Source of the DNA: Aliarcobacter sp.
GTDB lineage: Bacteria > Campylobacterota > Campylobacteria > Campylobacterales > Arcobacteraceae
Reading direction: 5' to 3'
NCBI GenBank assembly: GCA_017995775.1
Contig: JAGOIF010000007.1
Coordinates: 1 to 49,524 of the forward strand
DNA: 49,524 bases
Below are positions 1 to 6,997 of the stretch, piece after piece. Position 1 is the stretch's first letter. The number at the start of each line of letters is the position of its first letter. The position numbers were made by a program, and so were the translations under genes. Below the pieces are notes generated by a model. The model was not told the origin of the DNA. It ran no database searches and worked only from the letters and a program-made list of their open reading frames with translations.

Positions 1-1252
1 CATCTTCATTTGCAAGTTTTGCATAGTAATAACCCATTAATCCTTGAAGCTCTGTAAACTCATAAACCATTTCAGACATCAAGTCAGCTTTACTAAGCAT
101 CACTGCTCTTTGTAGTAAGTCTTTTTCATTTAGATCTAAAATATTTGCTAAATAAGCTGCAATTTTTGCTTCTCTTTCGCATTTTTCATAAGTTGATCCA
201 AGGCCTTCTACGAATACTAGTTTTTTTAATCCCTCGTTTGATAGTCCATTTTTGATATCATTTTTATAAAAAAACATAGCATCTGCAAGTCTTGGTCTTA
301 ATACTTTTTCATTTCCTGAGATTATGTATCCAAAATCATCTGTTTTCGCATTTGAAACAACTATGAAGTTATTTGTTAATATATCATTTTTATAAACTGC
401 AAAGTATCTTTGATGCTCTTTCATAGATGTAACAATTACTTCTTGAGGTAGTTCTAAAAACTCCACATCAAACTGCCCTATTAAAGCTGTTGGATATTCT
501 GTGATTGCTACAACTTCTTCTAAAAGTTCTCTATCTATATCAATTTTTACATTGTGTCTTTGTTCTATATCTTTCATTTGAGAAAGTATTCTTTCTCTTC
601 TTTCATCCGGATATAAAATAACCCCATTTTTATCAAGTTTACAGAAATAATCTCCTGCAAAAGAGTAAGAAAATGGCTCATAAGAAACCATTCTATGTGC
701 AAATGAAAAGTTAGATGATTTAACTCCAAAAAGTTCAGCAGGAACTATTTCTTCACCCAAAATCACACTTAGTGTTCTAATTGGTCTTATAAAACTATCC
801 GTTCTGCTAGCCCATCTCATAGATTTTCCAAAGTTAAGTGATGTTACAAATTCATTTATCATTTGGTTTAATAAATCTTTTGCAAACTTACCTTTTACTT
901 CTTGTTTGAAATATAAGATTTCACCTTTTCCTTGGTCTATTTTGCTAATTTCTGAAATATCAACACCACATTTTTTAGCAAATCCTAAAGCTGCACCTGT
1001 TGGAATTCCGTCTTTATAAGCTATTTTAATAGGTGCTCCAAATTGCTCAATAGTTGAGTCTTCTTGAGCAACTTGAAAATCTCGATGCCATAATACTAAT
1101 CTTCTTGGTGTATAAAAAAAATCAAAATCACATAAAAGTCTATTTTTTTCTAAAATATCACTCCATTTTTTTTCAATATTCGCTAATTCATTTAAAAACG
1201 GAATCGCTGGTAATTCTTCTACACCAATCTCAATTAATAATGGTTTATTCAT
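1..1252 (-). CDS. glyS: Glycyl-tRNA synthetase beta subunit (N-terminal part, runs off the window)
   Basis: Reading the minus strand from ATG at 1252 gives an uninterrupted frame to the window edge, about 417 codons of a protein usually near 670-700 residues, so the C-terminal part lies outside. The start MNKPLLIEIGVEELPA and the segment FYTPRRLVLW are hallmark N-terminal sequences of the GlyS beta subunit. Later segments such as EYPTALIGQFDVEFLELP and KEHQRYFAVY also match the family. With the alpha subunit GlyQ, which is not in this window, it charges tRNA-Gly in the cytoplasm. The first eight bases overlap the end of a small upstream ORF (ATGAATAA), so the two are probably translationally coupled. 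Confidence 0.95.
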   Translation of the reverse strand, partial: MNKPLLIEIGVEELPAIPFLNELANIEKKWSDILEKNRLLCDFDFFYTPRRLVLWHRDFQVAQEDSTIEQFGAPIKIAYKDGIPTGAALGFAKKCGVDISEISKIDQGKGEILYFKQEVKGKFAKDLLNQMINEFVTSLNFGKSMRWASRTDSFIRPIRTLSVILGEEIVPAELFGVKSSNFSFAHRMVSYEPFSYSFAGDYFCKLDKNGVILYPDERRERILSQMKDIEQRHNVKIDIDRELLEEVVAITEYPTALIGQFDVEFLELPQEVIVTSMKEHQRYFAVYKNDILTNNFIVVSNAKTDDFGYIISGNEKVLRPRLADAMFFYKNDIKNGLSNEGLKKLVFVEGLGSTYEKCEREAKIAAYLANILDLNEKDLLQRAVMLSKADLMSEMVYEFTELQGLMGYYYAKLANED

Positions 1253-1403
1253 CTACTTTATCCTTGCTAGAGTTATTTCTTTTTTCATTCTCTTCTAATT
1301 TATCTGCGTGTTTTTTAATCTGCCCTCTATTAAAGTTGATTATAAATAAAGCAACCATAATTACGAACATTACAAGTATCACTGTGTCTAATATATCTTT
1401 CAC
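1245..1403 (-). CDS. Small single-pass membrane protein, 52 aa (GTG start)
   Basis: This short ORF starts with GTG at 1403, with AGGAT just upstream. The ATG two bases further upstream is followed at once by TGA and cannot be used. The product begins VKDILDTVILVMFVIMVALF, a hydrophobic segment over about residues 5-22, followed by a highly charged tail ending KDKVDE. Its stop overlaps the glyS start (ATGAATAA), so it is co-transcribed and likely coupled with glyS. I do not recognise a family. The topology suggests one membrane helix with a cytoplasmic charged tail, but the function is unknown. Confidence 0.6.
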   Translation of the reverse strand: MKDILDTVILVMFVIMVALFIINFNRGQIKKHADKLEENEKRNNSSKDKVDE

Positions 1404-1481
1404 ATTTATCCTAAGTTTTACCTATTTTAGGTAATTATTTTATCTAAGAATCTCTTATTTTTAAGTAAAGTAACTTCTTTT

Positions 1482-1853
1482 TTATTTAAGTAAATTCCTG
1501 TAAATTATTCCATCTATTTCAAGCTTAGCTACTTGCTCAAGCTCTTCATTTGAATCAATTATTGCTAATATTTTTGAATCATACATATAATTATCAGCTA
1601 TTTTTTGAAGTTCAATTGATAACTCTTTTTCTGATATTATATATTTTACATTTAAATTATTGCAATATATTGCTTCTTTTATACTATTTACTACAACAGC
1701 ACAGAACAGTTCATTTTTATAGCAATAAGTTAATATCTCTTCATTAAAGTCAAATAAAACAGTAGAATTTGCCTTTGTATTTTCAATATCTTTAATATTT
1801 TTAATTAAAAAAATATCTTCAAAAGGAACAAGTTTATCTCCAATAAGTATCAT
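1482..1853 (-). CDS. Hypothetical protein, 123 aa
   Basis: An intact frame starts with ATG at 1853, closely following the PP0621-like gene on the same strand. The product is soluble, with no signal peptide and no clear catalytic motif. It has alternating hydrophobic strands and charged helices (for example FCAVVVNSIKEAI and ILAIIDSNEELEQVAK), which could fold as a small alpha/beta domain. The last residues (IDGIIYRNLLK) lie about 80 bases before the small membrane ORF upstream of glyS. I do not recognise the family. The position in a tight row behind ribA, rsmG and the zinc-ribbon gene argues that it is a real gene. Confidence 0.65.
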   Translation of the reverse strand: MILIGDKLVPFEDIFLIKNIKDIENTKANSTVLFDFNEEILTYCYKNELFCAVVVNSIKEAIYCNNLNVKYIISEKELSIELQKIADNYMYDSKILAIIDSNEELEQVAKLEIDGIIYRNLLK

Positions 1854-1868
1854 GATAAGCCAATTTCC

Positions 1869-2087
1869 TTATTTTTTCAATAAACACTCTTTTGAGCAGA
1901 AAAATTCTCCATTACTCAAAATAGCTTCTTTTTGTGATACATAAGTTTTACAACTTGGGCATTCCATCATCTCATCTGTTATTTTTTCATTTTTTTTATT
2001 ATTTACTGCAGTTGCTCTACTTTTTTTAAATAAAAGAATATATATTAAAAATAATACAAATATTACAGCTATAACTTTTATAATCAT
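1869..2087 (-). CDS. PP0621-like small membrane protein with zinc ribbon
   Basis: The 72-residue product has one N-terminal membrane helix (about residues 3-20, IKVIAVIFVLFLIYILLF). A basic linker follows, then a C-terminal Cys cluster: C43-x2-C46 and C64-x3-C68 in a CPSCKTYV...FFCSKECL arrangement. This architecture, a short TM segment plus a TRASH-like Cys-x2-Cys/Cys-x3-Cys ribbon, matches the PP0621 family of uncharacterised proteins. The Cys spacing suggests zinc binding on the cytoplasmic side. The gene lies three bases after rsmG on the same strand, so it is probably part of the ribA-rsmG transcript. The biochemical role is unknown. Confidence 0.7.
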   Translation of the reverse strand: MIIKVIAVIFVLFLIYILLFKKSRATAVNNKKNEKITDEMMECPSCKTYVSQKEAILSNGEFFCSKECLLKK

Positions 2088-2090
2088 TTA

Positions 2091-2672
2091 TTAACCTTTG
2101 ATATAAAGATAATTTCTATCTTTTTTATTTATTACTGTATAACTATTTATCTTAGCAATCTCAAGCTCATTTTCTAGCATGCTTCCTTTATAAAAAAGGT
2201 ATGAACTATTTTCTTTTTTAATATCTTTAGTAATATCTAAAAGTAAAGAAGTGTTTGTTACTGCTCTTGATGTTATTAAATCTACTTTTAAATCTTTTAC
2301 TTCTTCAACTCTACTACATAAAATTGTTAGATTTTCAAGTTTTAAACTAGCTTTTACGAAATTTAGAAAAGATACTCTTTTTATTCGAGGTTCTATTAAA
2401 TATGATTTCACATCTTTTTGTGCCATTGCAAGTATAAGTCCTGGATATCCAGCACCTGTTCCAATATCAGCAAAGCTTTCATATTTATCAATAAATGTTA
2501 GAGGAAAAAGTGAATCTAAGATATTTTCTTCAATATCACTTCTACTTAGTCTTCCACTAAGATTATGAACTTTACCCCATTGTTGTAATAGTTTTATAAA
2601 AACTTCACAATCTTTGTAAAATTGATCATCAAATTTAAGATTATTCTCTTCTAGTAATTGTTTTAATATCAT
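2091..2672 (-). CDS. rsmG: 16S rRNA (guanine-527-N7)-methyltransferase RsmG
   Basis: SAM-dependent methyltransferase that makes m7G527 in 16S rRNA. Diagnostic segments are LLQQWGKVHNLSG near the N-terminus, the SAM-binding loop FADIGTGAGYPGL and, further on, DLITSRAV. I place the start at 2672 (MILKQLLEEN), where ATG overlaps the ribA stop as TAATG. That gives 193 residues, typical of the family. The frame stays open for 12 more codons to another ATG at 2708, but that extension lies inside ribA and has no family resemblance. Overlap with ribA and the next gene three bases away indicate an operon. Confidence 0.95.
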   Translation of the reverse strand: MILKQLLEENNLKFDDQFYKDCEVFIKLLQQWGKVHNLSGRLSRSDIEENILDSLFPLTFIDKYESFADIGTGAGYPGLILAMAQKDVKSYLIEPRIKRVSFLNFVKASLKLENLTILCSRVEEVKDLKVDLITSRAVTNTSLLLDITKDIKKENSSYLFYKGSMLENELEIAKINSYTVINKKDRNYLYIKG

Positions 2673-3247
2673 TAAAGCATATGTCCCATCTGTTCTTTTT
2701 TTGTCCATAAATATGCTTCATTATATTTATTTGATTTTGTGATTGCAGGAATTCTTTCTACGATTTCTATTCCTAATGATTCAACATAATCTATTTTTTT
2801 AGGGTTATTTGTAATTAATTTTAATTTTTTAACTCCTAAATCATTAAAAATATGTCCAACTATACTGTAATCCCTATCATCTTCTCCAAAGCCTAATTCT
2901 AGGTTTGCTTGAATTGTATTTCTTCCTTGATCTTGAAGTGCATAGGCATTTACTTTATTTACTAAACCGATGTTTCTACCTTCTTGTCTATGGTAAATTA
3001 CTAATCCACCTTCAAGTGCTATAAACTTCAATGATAAATCTAATTGATTTTGACAATCACACTTTAAACTTCCAAGTGTATCGCCTGTTAGGCACTCTGA
3101 GTGTATTCTTACATAAGGCGCATCAAGAGTTTCAAAATCTTGACTCATAATTGCTAAATGTTCTTGATGTGCGTCTTTATAAGCTTTTATTTTAAATTTT
3201 CCATATTTTGTAGGTAAGTTTGCTATATTTGATTGAATTATATTCAT
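2672..3247 (-). CDS. ribA: GTP cyclohydrolase II
   Basis: The first enzyme of riboflavin synthesis; it converts GTP to 2,5-diamino-6-ribosylamino-pyrimidinone phosphate, formate and pyrophosphate. The 191-residue protein is a stand-alone RibA, not fused to RibB. It shows RIHSECLTGD, the zinc ligands C52, C63 and C65 (GSLKCDC), and HRQEGRNIGL, the catalytic and GTP-binding segment. DYSIVGHIFNDLGVKKLKL and LITNNPKK, near the end, are also family signatures. It is divergent from hemB, with 59 bases between the start codons, and its stop overlaps the start of rsmG. Confidence 0.96.
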   Translation of the reverse strand: MNIIQSNIANLPTKYGKFKIKAYKDAHQEHLAIMSQDFETLDAPYVRIHSECLTGDTLGSLKCDCQNQLDLSLKFIALEGGLVIYHRQEGRNIGLVNKVNAYALQDQGRNTIQANLELGFGEDDRDYSIVGHIFNDLGVKKLKLITNNPKKIDYVESLGIEIVERIPAITKSNKYNEAYLWTKKEQMGHML

Positions 3248-3306
3248 TTGTATTTAAACCTTAAACTGTTAAAATCTAAGGATTATAACCAAAAGAGGTA
3301 AATAGA

Positions 3307-4284
3307 ATGTTTAAACGATTTAGAAGACTAAGAATAAATGAAACTTTAAGAAATTTAGTACAGGAGACTGTTTTAACAGCCGATGATTTCATATATCCCC
3401 TATTTGTAAGGGAAGGAAGTGGTATTAAAACAGAAGTTTCTTCAATGCCAGGTGTTTATCAAATGAGTCTTGATGAAATAATAAAAGAGTGTGAATATTT
3501 AGTAAGTATAAATTTAAAATCAATTATATTATTCGCAATTCCAGATGTAAAAGATTCTGTTGGAAGTGAATGTTTATGCAATGAAAGTATAATTGCACGA
3601 ACAATCAGAGCTATAAAAGCAAAATTCCCTCAAATGTTTATCGTAACTGATTTATGTTTTTGTGAATATACAGATCATGGACACTGTGGAATACTAGATC
3701 CTAAAACACAAACAGTTGACAATGATAAGACTTTAGAAATTTCAGCACAACAAGCTCTTGTTCATGCAAGGGCTGGGGCAGATATGATTGCACCATCTGG
3801 AATGATGGATGGAATTATTACAACACTTAGAAATGCTTTAGATGAAAATGGATTTGAAAATCTTCCAATTATGGCATATTCAACTAAGTTTGCAAGTGGA
3901 TATTATGGACCATTTAGAGATGTTGCAGAATCGACTCCATCATTTGGAGATAGAAGAACATATCAAATGAATCCAGCAAATAGACTTGAAGCTATTGAAG
4001 AATCACTTGAAGATGAAAAAGAAGGTGCGGATATTTTAATGGTTAAACCAGCTCTTGCATTTTTAGATATTGTAAGAGACATAAGAAATGCTTCAAATCT
4101 GCCATTGTGTGTTTATAACGTAAGTGGAGAGTATGCGATGTTAAAACACGCTGGACTTGCAGGACTTATTGATTATGAAAGAGTTATGATGGAAACTATG
4201 ATTGCATTTAAGCGAGCTGGTGCAAATATGATTATTTCATACCATGCAAAAGAAGTTTGCCAGATTTTAAGACAAACTAAATAA
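3307..4284 (+). CDS. hemB: Delta-aminolevulinic acid dehydratase (porphobilinogen synthase)
   Basis: Condenses two 5-aminolevulinate molecules to porphobilinogen in tetrapyrrole (heme) synthesis. The length of 325 residues is normal. The Schiff-base lysines are K194 ([15 protein letters not shown]) and K247 (DILMVKPAL). The metal-site cysteines C117, C119 and C127 are all present in [14 protein letters not shown], which points to a zinc-type enzyme. AGAGG lies a few bases before the ATG. The next gene starts immediately after the stop (TAA then ATG), so the downstream histidine kinase is co-transcribed with it. Confidence 0.97.
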   Translation: MFKRFRRLRINETLRNLVQETVLTADDFIYPLFVREGSGIKTEVSSMPGVYQMSLDEIIKECEYLVSINLKSIILFAIPDVKDSVGSECLCNESIIARTIRAIKAKFPQMFIVTDLCFCEYTDHGHCGILDPKTQTVDNDKTLEISAQQALVHARAGADMIAPSGMMDGIITTLRNALDENGFENLPIMAYSTKFASGYYGPFRDVAESTPSFGDRRTYQMNPANRLEAIEESLEDEKEGADILMVKPALAFLDIVRDIRNASNLPLCVYNVSGEYAMLKHAGLAGLIDYERVMMETMIAFKRAGANMIISYHAKEVCQILRQTK

Positions 4285-5499
4285 ATGAACAATACTTATC
4301 AAGAAGCAATAGAAAATTCAAACATAGTATCAAAAACTGATATTAATGGAATTATTACTTTTGTAAATGATGAGTTTTGTAAAATCTCTGGATATTCTTA
4401 CGATGAACTTATTGGTCAAAACCATAATATTGTAAGACATCCAGATGTTTCTAATTCAAATTTTGAAAATCTTTGGAAAACCATTCTTGCAAAGAAAGCT
4501 TTTAAAGCAACAGTTCAAAATCTTACAAAAGATAAGAAAACTGTATATTTAAACACTACAATCACCCCTATTTTAGATGAAAATGAAAATATTATAGAAT
4601 TTATTGCCATCAGATACGATGTAACTTCTGAAGTTCTGCTAAAGAAAAAACTTGAACTAAAAGAAAAAGAGCTTGAGCAGTTAAATCTAAATCTAGAACA
4701 AAAAGTAAAAGAGCAAACAAAACAACTAAAAGATTTAAATAAAACTCTAGAGCAAAGAGTAAAAGAAGAGATTGCAAAAAACGAAGAGAAACAAAAGCTT
4801 CTATTTTGGCACTCAAGAATGGCAAGTCTTGGTCAAATGCTAGGAAATATCGCTCATCAATGGAGACAACCATTAACAGAGCTTAGTCTTACACTTTTTA
4901 ATATGAAAAAGGCATCTTTAAAAAACGATGAAAAAAAAGTAGATGAATTATATAAAGAGAGTAAAACATTGATTTTAAATATGTCTTCAACAATAGAAGA
5001 TTTTACAAACTTTTTTAATCCACAAAAAGAGAAAAAAAGCTTTGAAATAAAAGATGCTATAAATGAAGCATTGATAATTTTACGAAAAGTAATAGAAATA
5101 GAAAATATACATATTCAAATCGATGTTCCAATAAACTACAAAGTAATAGGTGTATCAAATGAACTATCACAAGTAATAGTAAATCTAATTCAAAACTCAA
5201 AAGATGCATTTATACAAAATAACATAGAACATAAAACTATAGAAATTTCTCTAAAAGAAAAACAGCAATTAGATAAAAAATATGCACTATTAGAAATAAA
5301 AGATAATGCAGGTGGAATAGATAAAGAAAACATAGAAAAAGTATTTGATCCATATTTTACAACAAAATACAAAAGTCAAGGCACAGGACTTGGGCTTTTT
5401 ATGTCTAAAATGATTATAGAAAAAAGTTTAGAAGGGGAATTAAGCCATGAAAATGTGGATGATGGTTCTACTTTTAAAATAAAACTAATATTAGGGTAA
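4285..5499 (+). CDS. Soluble PAS-domain sensor histidine kinase (Aer-like PAS)
   Basis: A 404-residue kinase with no membrane segment. An N-terminal PAS domain (about 10-115) contains GQNHNIVRHPDVSNSNFENLW, very like the FAD-binding PAS of the aerotaxis receptor Aer (GQPHNMVRHPD). A long coiled coil (about 117-170) follows. The dimerisation box has phospho-acceptor H191 in IAHQWRQPL. The ATPase domain has N304 (LIQNSKDAF), DNAGGID at 340-346, FDPYFTTK and GTGLGLF at 367-373. It probably senses intracellular redox state or oxygen through a flavin; that is inferred from the PAS similarity. It sits directly after hemB and three bases before its likely partner regulator, facing the anaerobic nrd genes. 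Confidence 0.9.
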   Translation: MNNTYQEAIENSNIVSKTDINGIITFVNDEFCKISGYSYDELIGQNHNIVRHPDVSNSNFENLWKTILAKKAFKATVQNLTKDKKTVYLNTTITPILDENENIIEFIAIRYDVTSEVLLKKKLELKEKELEQLNLNLEQKVKEQTKQLKDLNKTLEQRVKEEIAKNEEKQKLLFWHSRMASLGQMLGNIAHQWRQPLTELSLTLFNMKKASLKNDEKKVDELYKESKTLILNMSSTIEDFTNFFNPQKEKKSFEIKDAINEALIILRKVIEIENIHIQIDVPINYKVIGVSNELSQVIVNLIQNSKDAFIQNNIEHKTIEISLKEKQQLDKKYALLEIKDNAGGIDKENIEKVFDPYFTTKYKSQGTGLGLFMSKMIIEKSLEGELSHENVDDGSTFKIKLILG

Positions 5500-5502
5500 T
5501 AA

Positions 5503-6198
5503 ATGCAAAATGATGTTCAAGATATATTAAAAACTCTAAAGATTTTAATAGTTGAAGATGAGACAAGATTAGCACAGCTACTAAAAGATGCCATATCTGA
5601 TTCGTTTTTTTCTGTTGTTACTGCAAAAGATGGAATTGAAGGTCTAAAAAAATTCAAATCATTTAAACCTGATATTATTATCACAGATATTTTGATGCCA
5701 AATTGTGATGGAATTGATATGACAATTCAAATAAAACAATTAGATGAGAATATTCCAATCATCATACTAAGCGCCCATTCTGATAAAGATAAGCTTTTAA
5801 AAGCTATTGATTTAGGAATAAGTAAATATTTTATAAAACCTTTTGATCCTGAAGAAGTAATAGAACATATAATAAAAATCGCTCCAAAACTAAATAAACA
5901 AAAACAAGTGATTTTAAAAGATGACTTTATTTTCGATAATAACTCACAATCCTTATATAAAAAAGGTTTATTAGTAGTTCTTACAAAAAGAGAAAAAGAG
6001 TTTTTACATCTTTTAATAAAACATAAAAATAGCATCATAAGTACAAGTCTAATCAAAGAATCATTATGGGCTCAAGAAGATGAAGTAAATGATGAAAGAT
6101 TAAGAACTTTTATAAAAAGATTAAGACTAAAAACATCAAAAGATTTGATTGAAAATATATCTTCTCAAGGCTATTTAATTTCTGTACTCAATAATTAA
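5503..6198 (+). CDS. Two-component response regulator, OmpR/PhoB type
   Basis: The receiver domain (about 11-125) has an intact acidic pair E18/D19, phospho-acceptor D62 (ITDILMP), S90 and K112 (YFIKPFDP). The C-terminal winged-helix DNA-binding domain (about 140-231) contains LTKREKEFLHLLIKH and ends in DLIENISSQGYLI, as in OmpR-family regulators. It begins three bases after the PAS kinase gene and is almost certainly its cognate regulator. The last 24 bases overlap the end of nrdG on the other strand. Targets are not visible from sequence; the neighbouring hemB and anaerobic ribonucleotide reductase genes are natural candidates. Confidence 0.92.
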   Translation: MQNDVQDILKTLKILIVEDETRLAQLLKDAISDSFFSVVTAKDGIEGLKKFKSFKPDIIITDILMPNCDGIDMTIQIKQLDENIPIIILSAHSDKDKLLKAIDLGISKYFIKPFDPEEVIEHIIKIAPKLNKQKQVILKDDFIFDNNSQSLYKKGLLVVLTKREKEFLHLLIKHKNSIISTSLIKESLWAQEDEVNDERLRTFIKRLRLKTSKDLIENISSQGYLISVLNN

Positions 6199-6879
6199 AC
6201 CTTGATTATTTATCTTTGTTTTATCAATATTTCTAGAAGCAGAAATATTTCCAATATTTGATGAGGTTTCTAGGAAGTTTTGTAAATAGTAAGTATTTTT
6301 ATAGTTTAACACTTTTAGAGTTTTTATCATCTCATTTATATCATTTTCATTTAAAAGTGATGTATTAACTGTAGTTCTAAGTTCAAAGTCAAAATTGATA
6401 CTTATTAGATATTGGATTGTCTTAATAGTAGTATCATATAGACAAGTGCCTGTGATTTCTTTATATTTTGATTTACTAGCTTTAAAATCAATAGCCATAT
6501 AATCTAAAAGATCTAAATCTATTAACTCTTTTATTTGTTTTAAATTTGTAGCATTTGTATCTAGTTTTATTTTAAAACCAAGTTTTTTTATCTCTTTACA
6601 TAAAGGAATAAGATTATGAAGTGTTGCTTCTCCACCTGAAAGTACAACTGAATCAAGTAATCCAATTCTAGTTTTTAGAAAAACTAAAACATCATTTTGG
6701 TTGTATCTGCCCTCTTTTGTATAAACTATATCATCATTATAGCAATACAAACATCTAAAATTGCAAGAAACAAACCAAACTATGCAGGAAATTTGTCCTA
6801 CATAATCGGTTGTTGTAAACCTTGTTATATCATATACAATCTTTTGATTCAAGAAATTTAACTCTTTGATTGTGTTCAC
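6175..6879 (-). CDS. nrdG: Anaerobic ribonucleotide reductase activating enzyme (radical SAM)
   Basis: NrdG installs the glycyl radical on NrdD using a [4Fe-4S] cluster and S-adenosylmethionine. The cluster motif CNFRCLYC (C-x3-C-x2-C) lies near residue 40, and VVLSGGEATL is the SAM-binding GGE motif. At 234 residues it resembles the longer class III activases. The start is GTG at 6879. It overlaps by 50 bases the small ORF carrying the glycyl-radical tail of NrdD, a different frame on the same strand, so the substrate domain and its activase are tightly co-expressed. The 3' end overlaps the response regulator convergently by 24 bases. Confidence 0.9.
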   Translation of the reverse strand: MNTIKELNFLNQKIVYDITRFTTTDYVGQISCIVWFVSCNFRCLYCYNDDIVYTKEGRYNQNDVLVFLKTRIGLLDSVVLSGGEATLHNLIPLCKEIKKLGFKIKLDTNATNLKQIKELIDLDLLDYMAIDFKASKSKYKEITGTCLYDTTIKTIQYLISINFDFELRTTVNTSLLNENDINEMIKTLKVLNYKNTYYLQNFLETSSNIGNISASRNIDKTKINNQGLIIEYRN

Positions 6880-6997
6880 CTTTTTTTCCTATATTAAAAC
6901 TCTCAACTGGTCTGTGATAACCCATAACTCTCGTATATACCATACACTTTGTTCTTTTTTCACTATGCTTTTCAAGCAATTCTTGTTTCTTTATCAT
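6830..6997 (-). CDS. Free-standing glycyl-radical domain of class III NrdD, 55 aa
   Basis: A 55-codon ORF from ATG at 6997, preceded by AAGGAG with seven bases of spacing. The product contains CMVYTRVMGYHRPV (residues 18-31) and ESFNIGKKGEHNQRV (32-46). In single-chain NrdD proteins this pattern (R-x2-G-Y ... FN-x-GK-x2-E) is the C-terminal glycyl-radical loop; here the radical glycine would be Gly26. The upstream nrdD frame lacks this segment. The ORF overlaps the last 26 bases of nrdD and the first 50 of nrdG, in a different frame from each. I infer that it assembles with the large chain, as YfiD/GrcA does with pyruvate formate-lyase. Alternatively it is the tail of one gene broken by a frameshift. 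Confidence 0.8.
   Translation of the reverse strand: MIKKQELLEKHSEKRTKCMVYTRVMGYHRPVESFNIGKKGEHNQRVKFLESKDCI

Noticed and set aside
1054-1434. 126-codon plus-strand frame opposite the glyS start.
   Set aside because: It is antisense to glyS and the 52-aa membrane ORF, with biased low-complexity content, and is a shadow of the coding strand.
2673-2708. Twelve-codon N-terminal extension of RsmG.
   Set aside because: It overlaps the end of ribA and lacks family similarity; the TAATG overlap at 2672 is the usual coupling arrangement.
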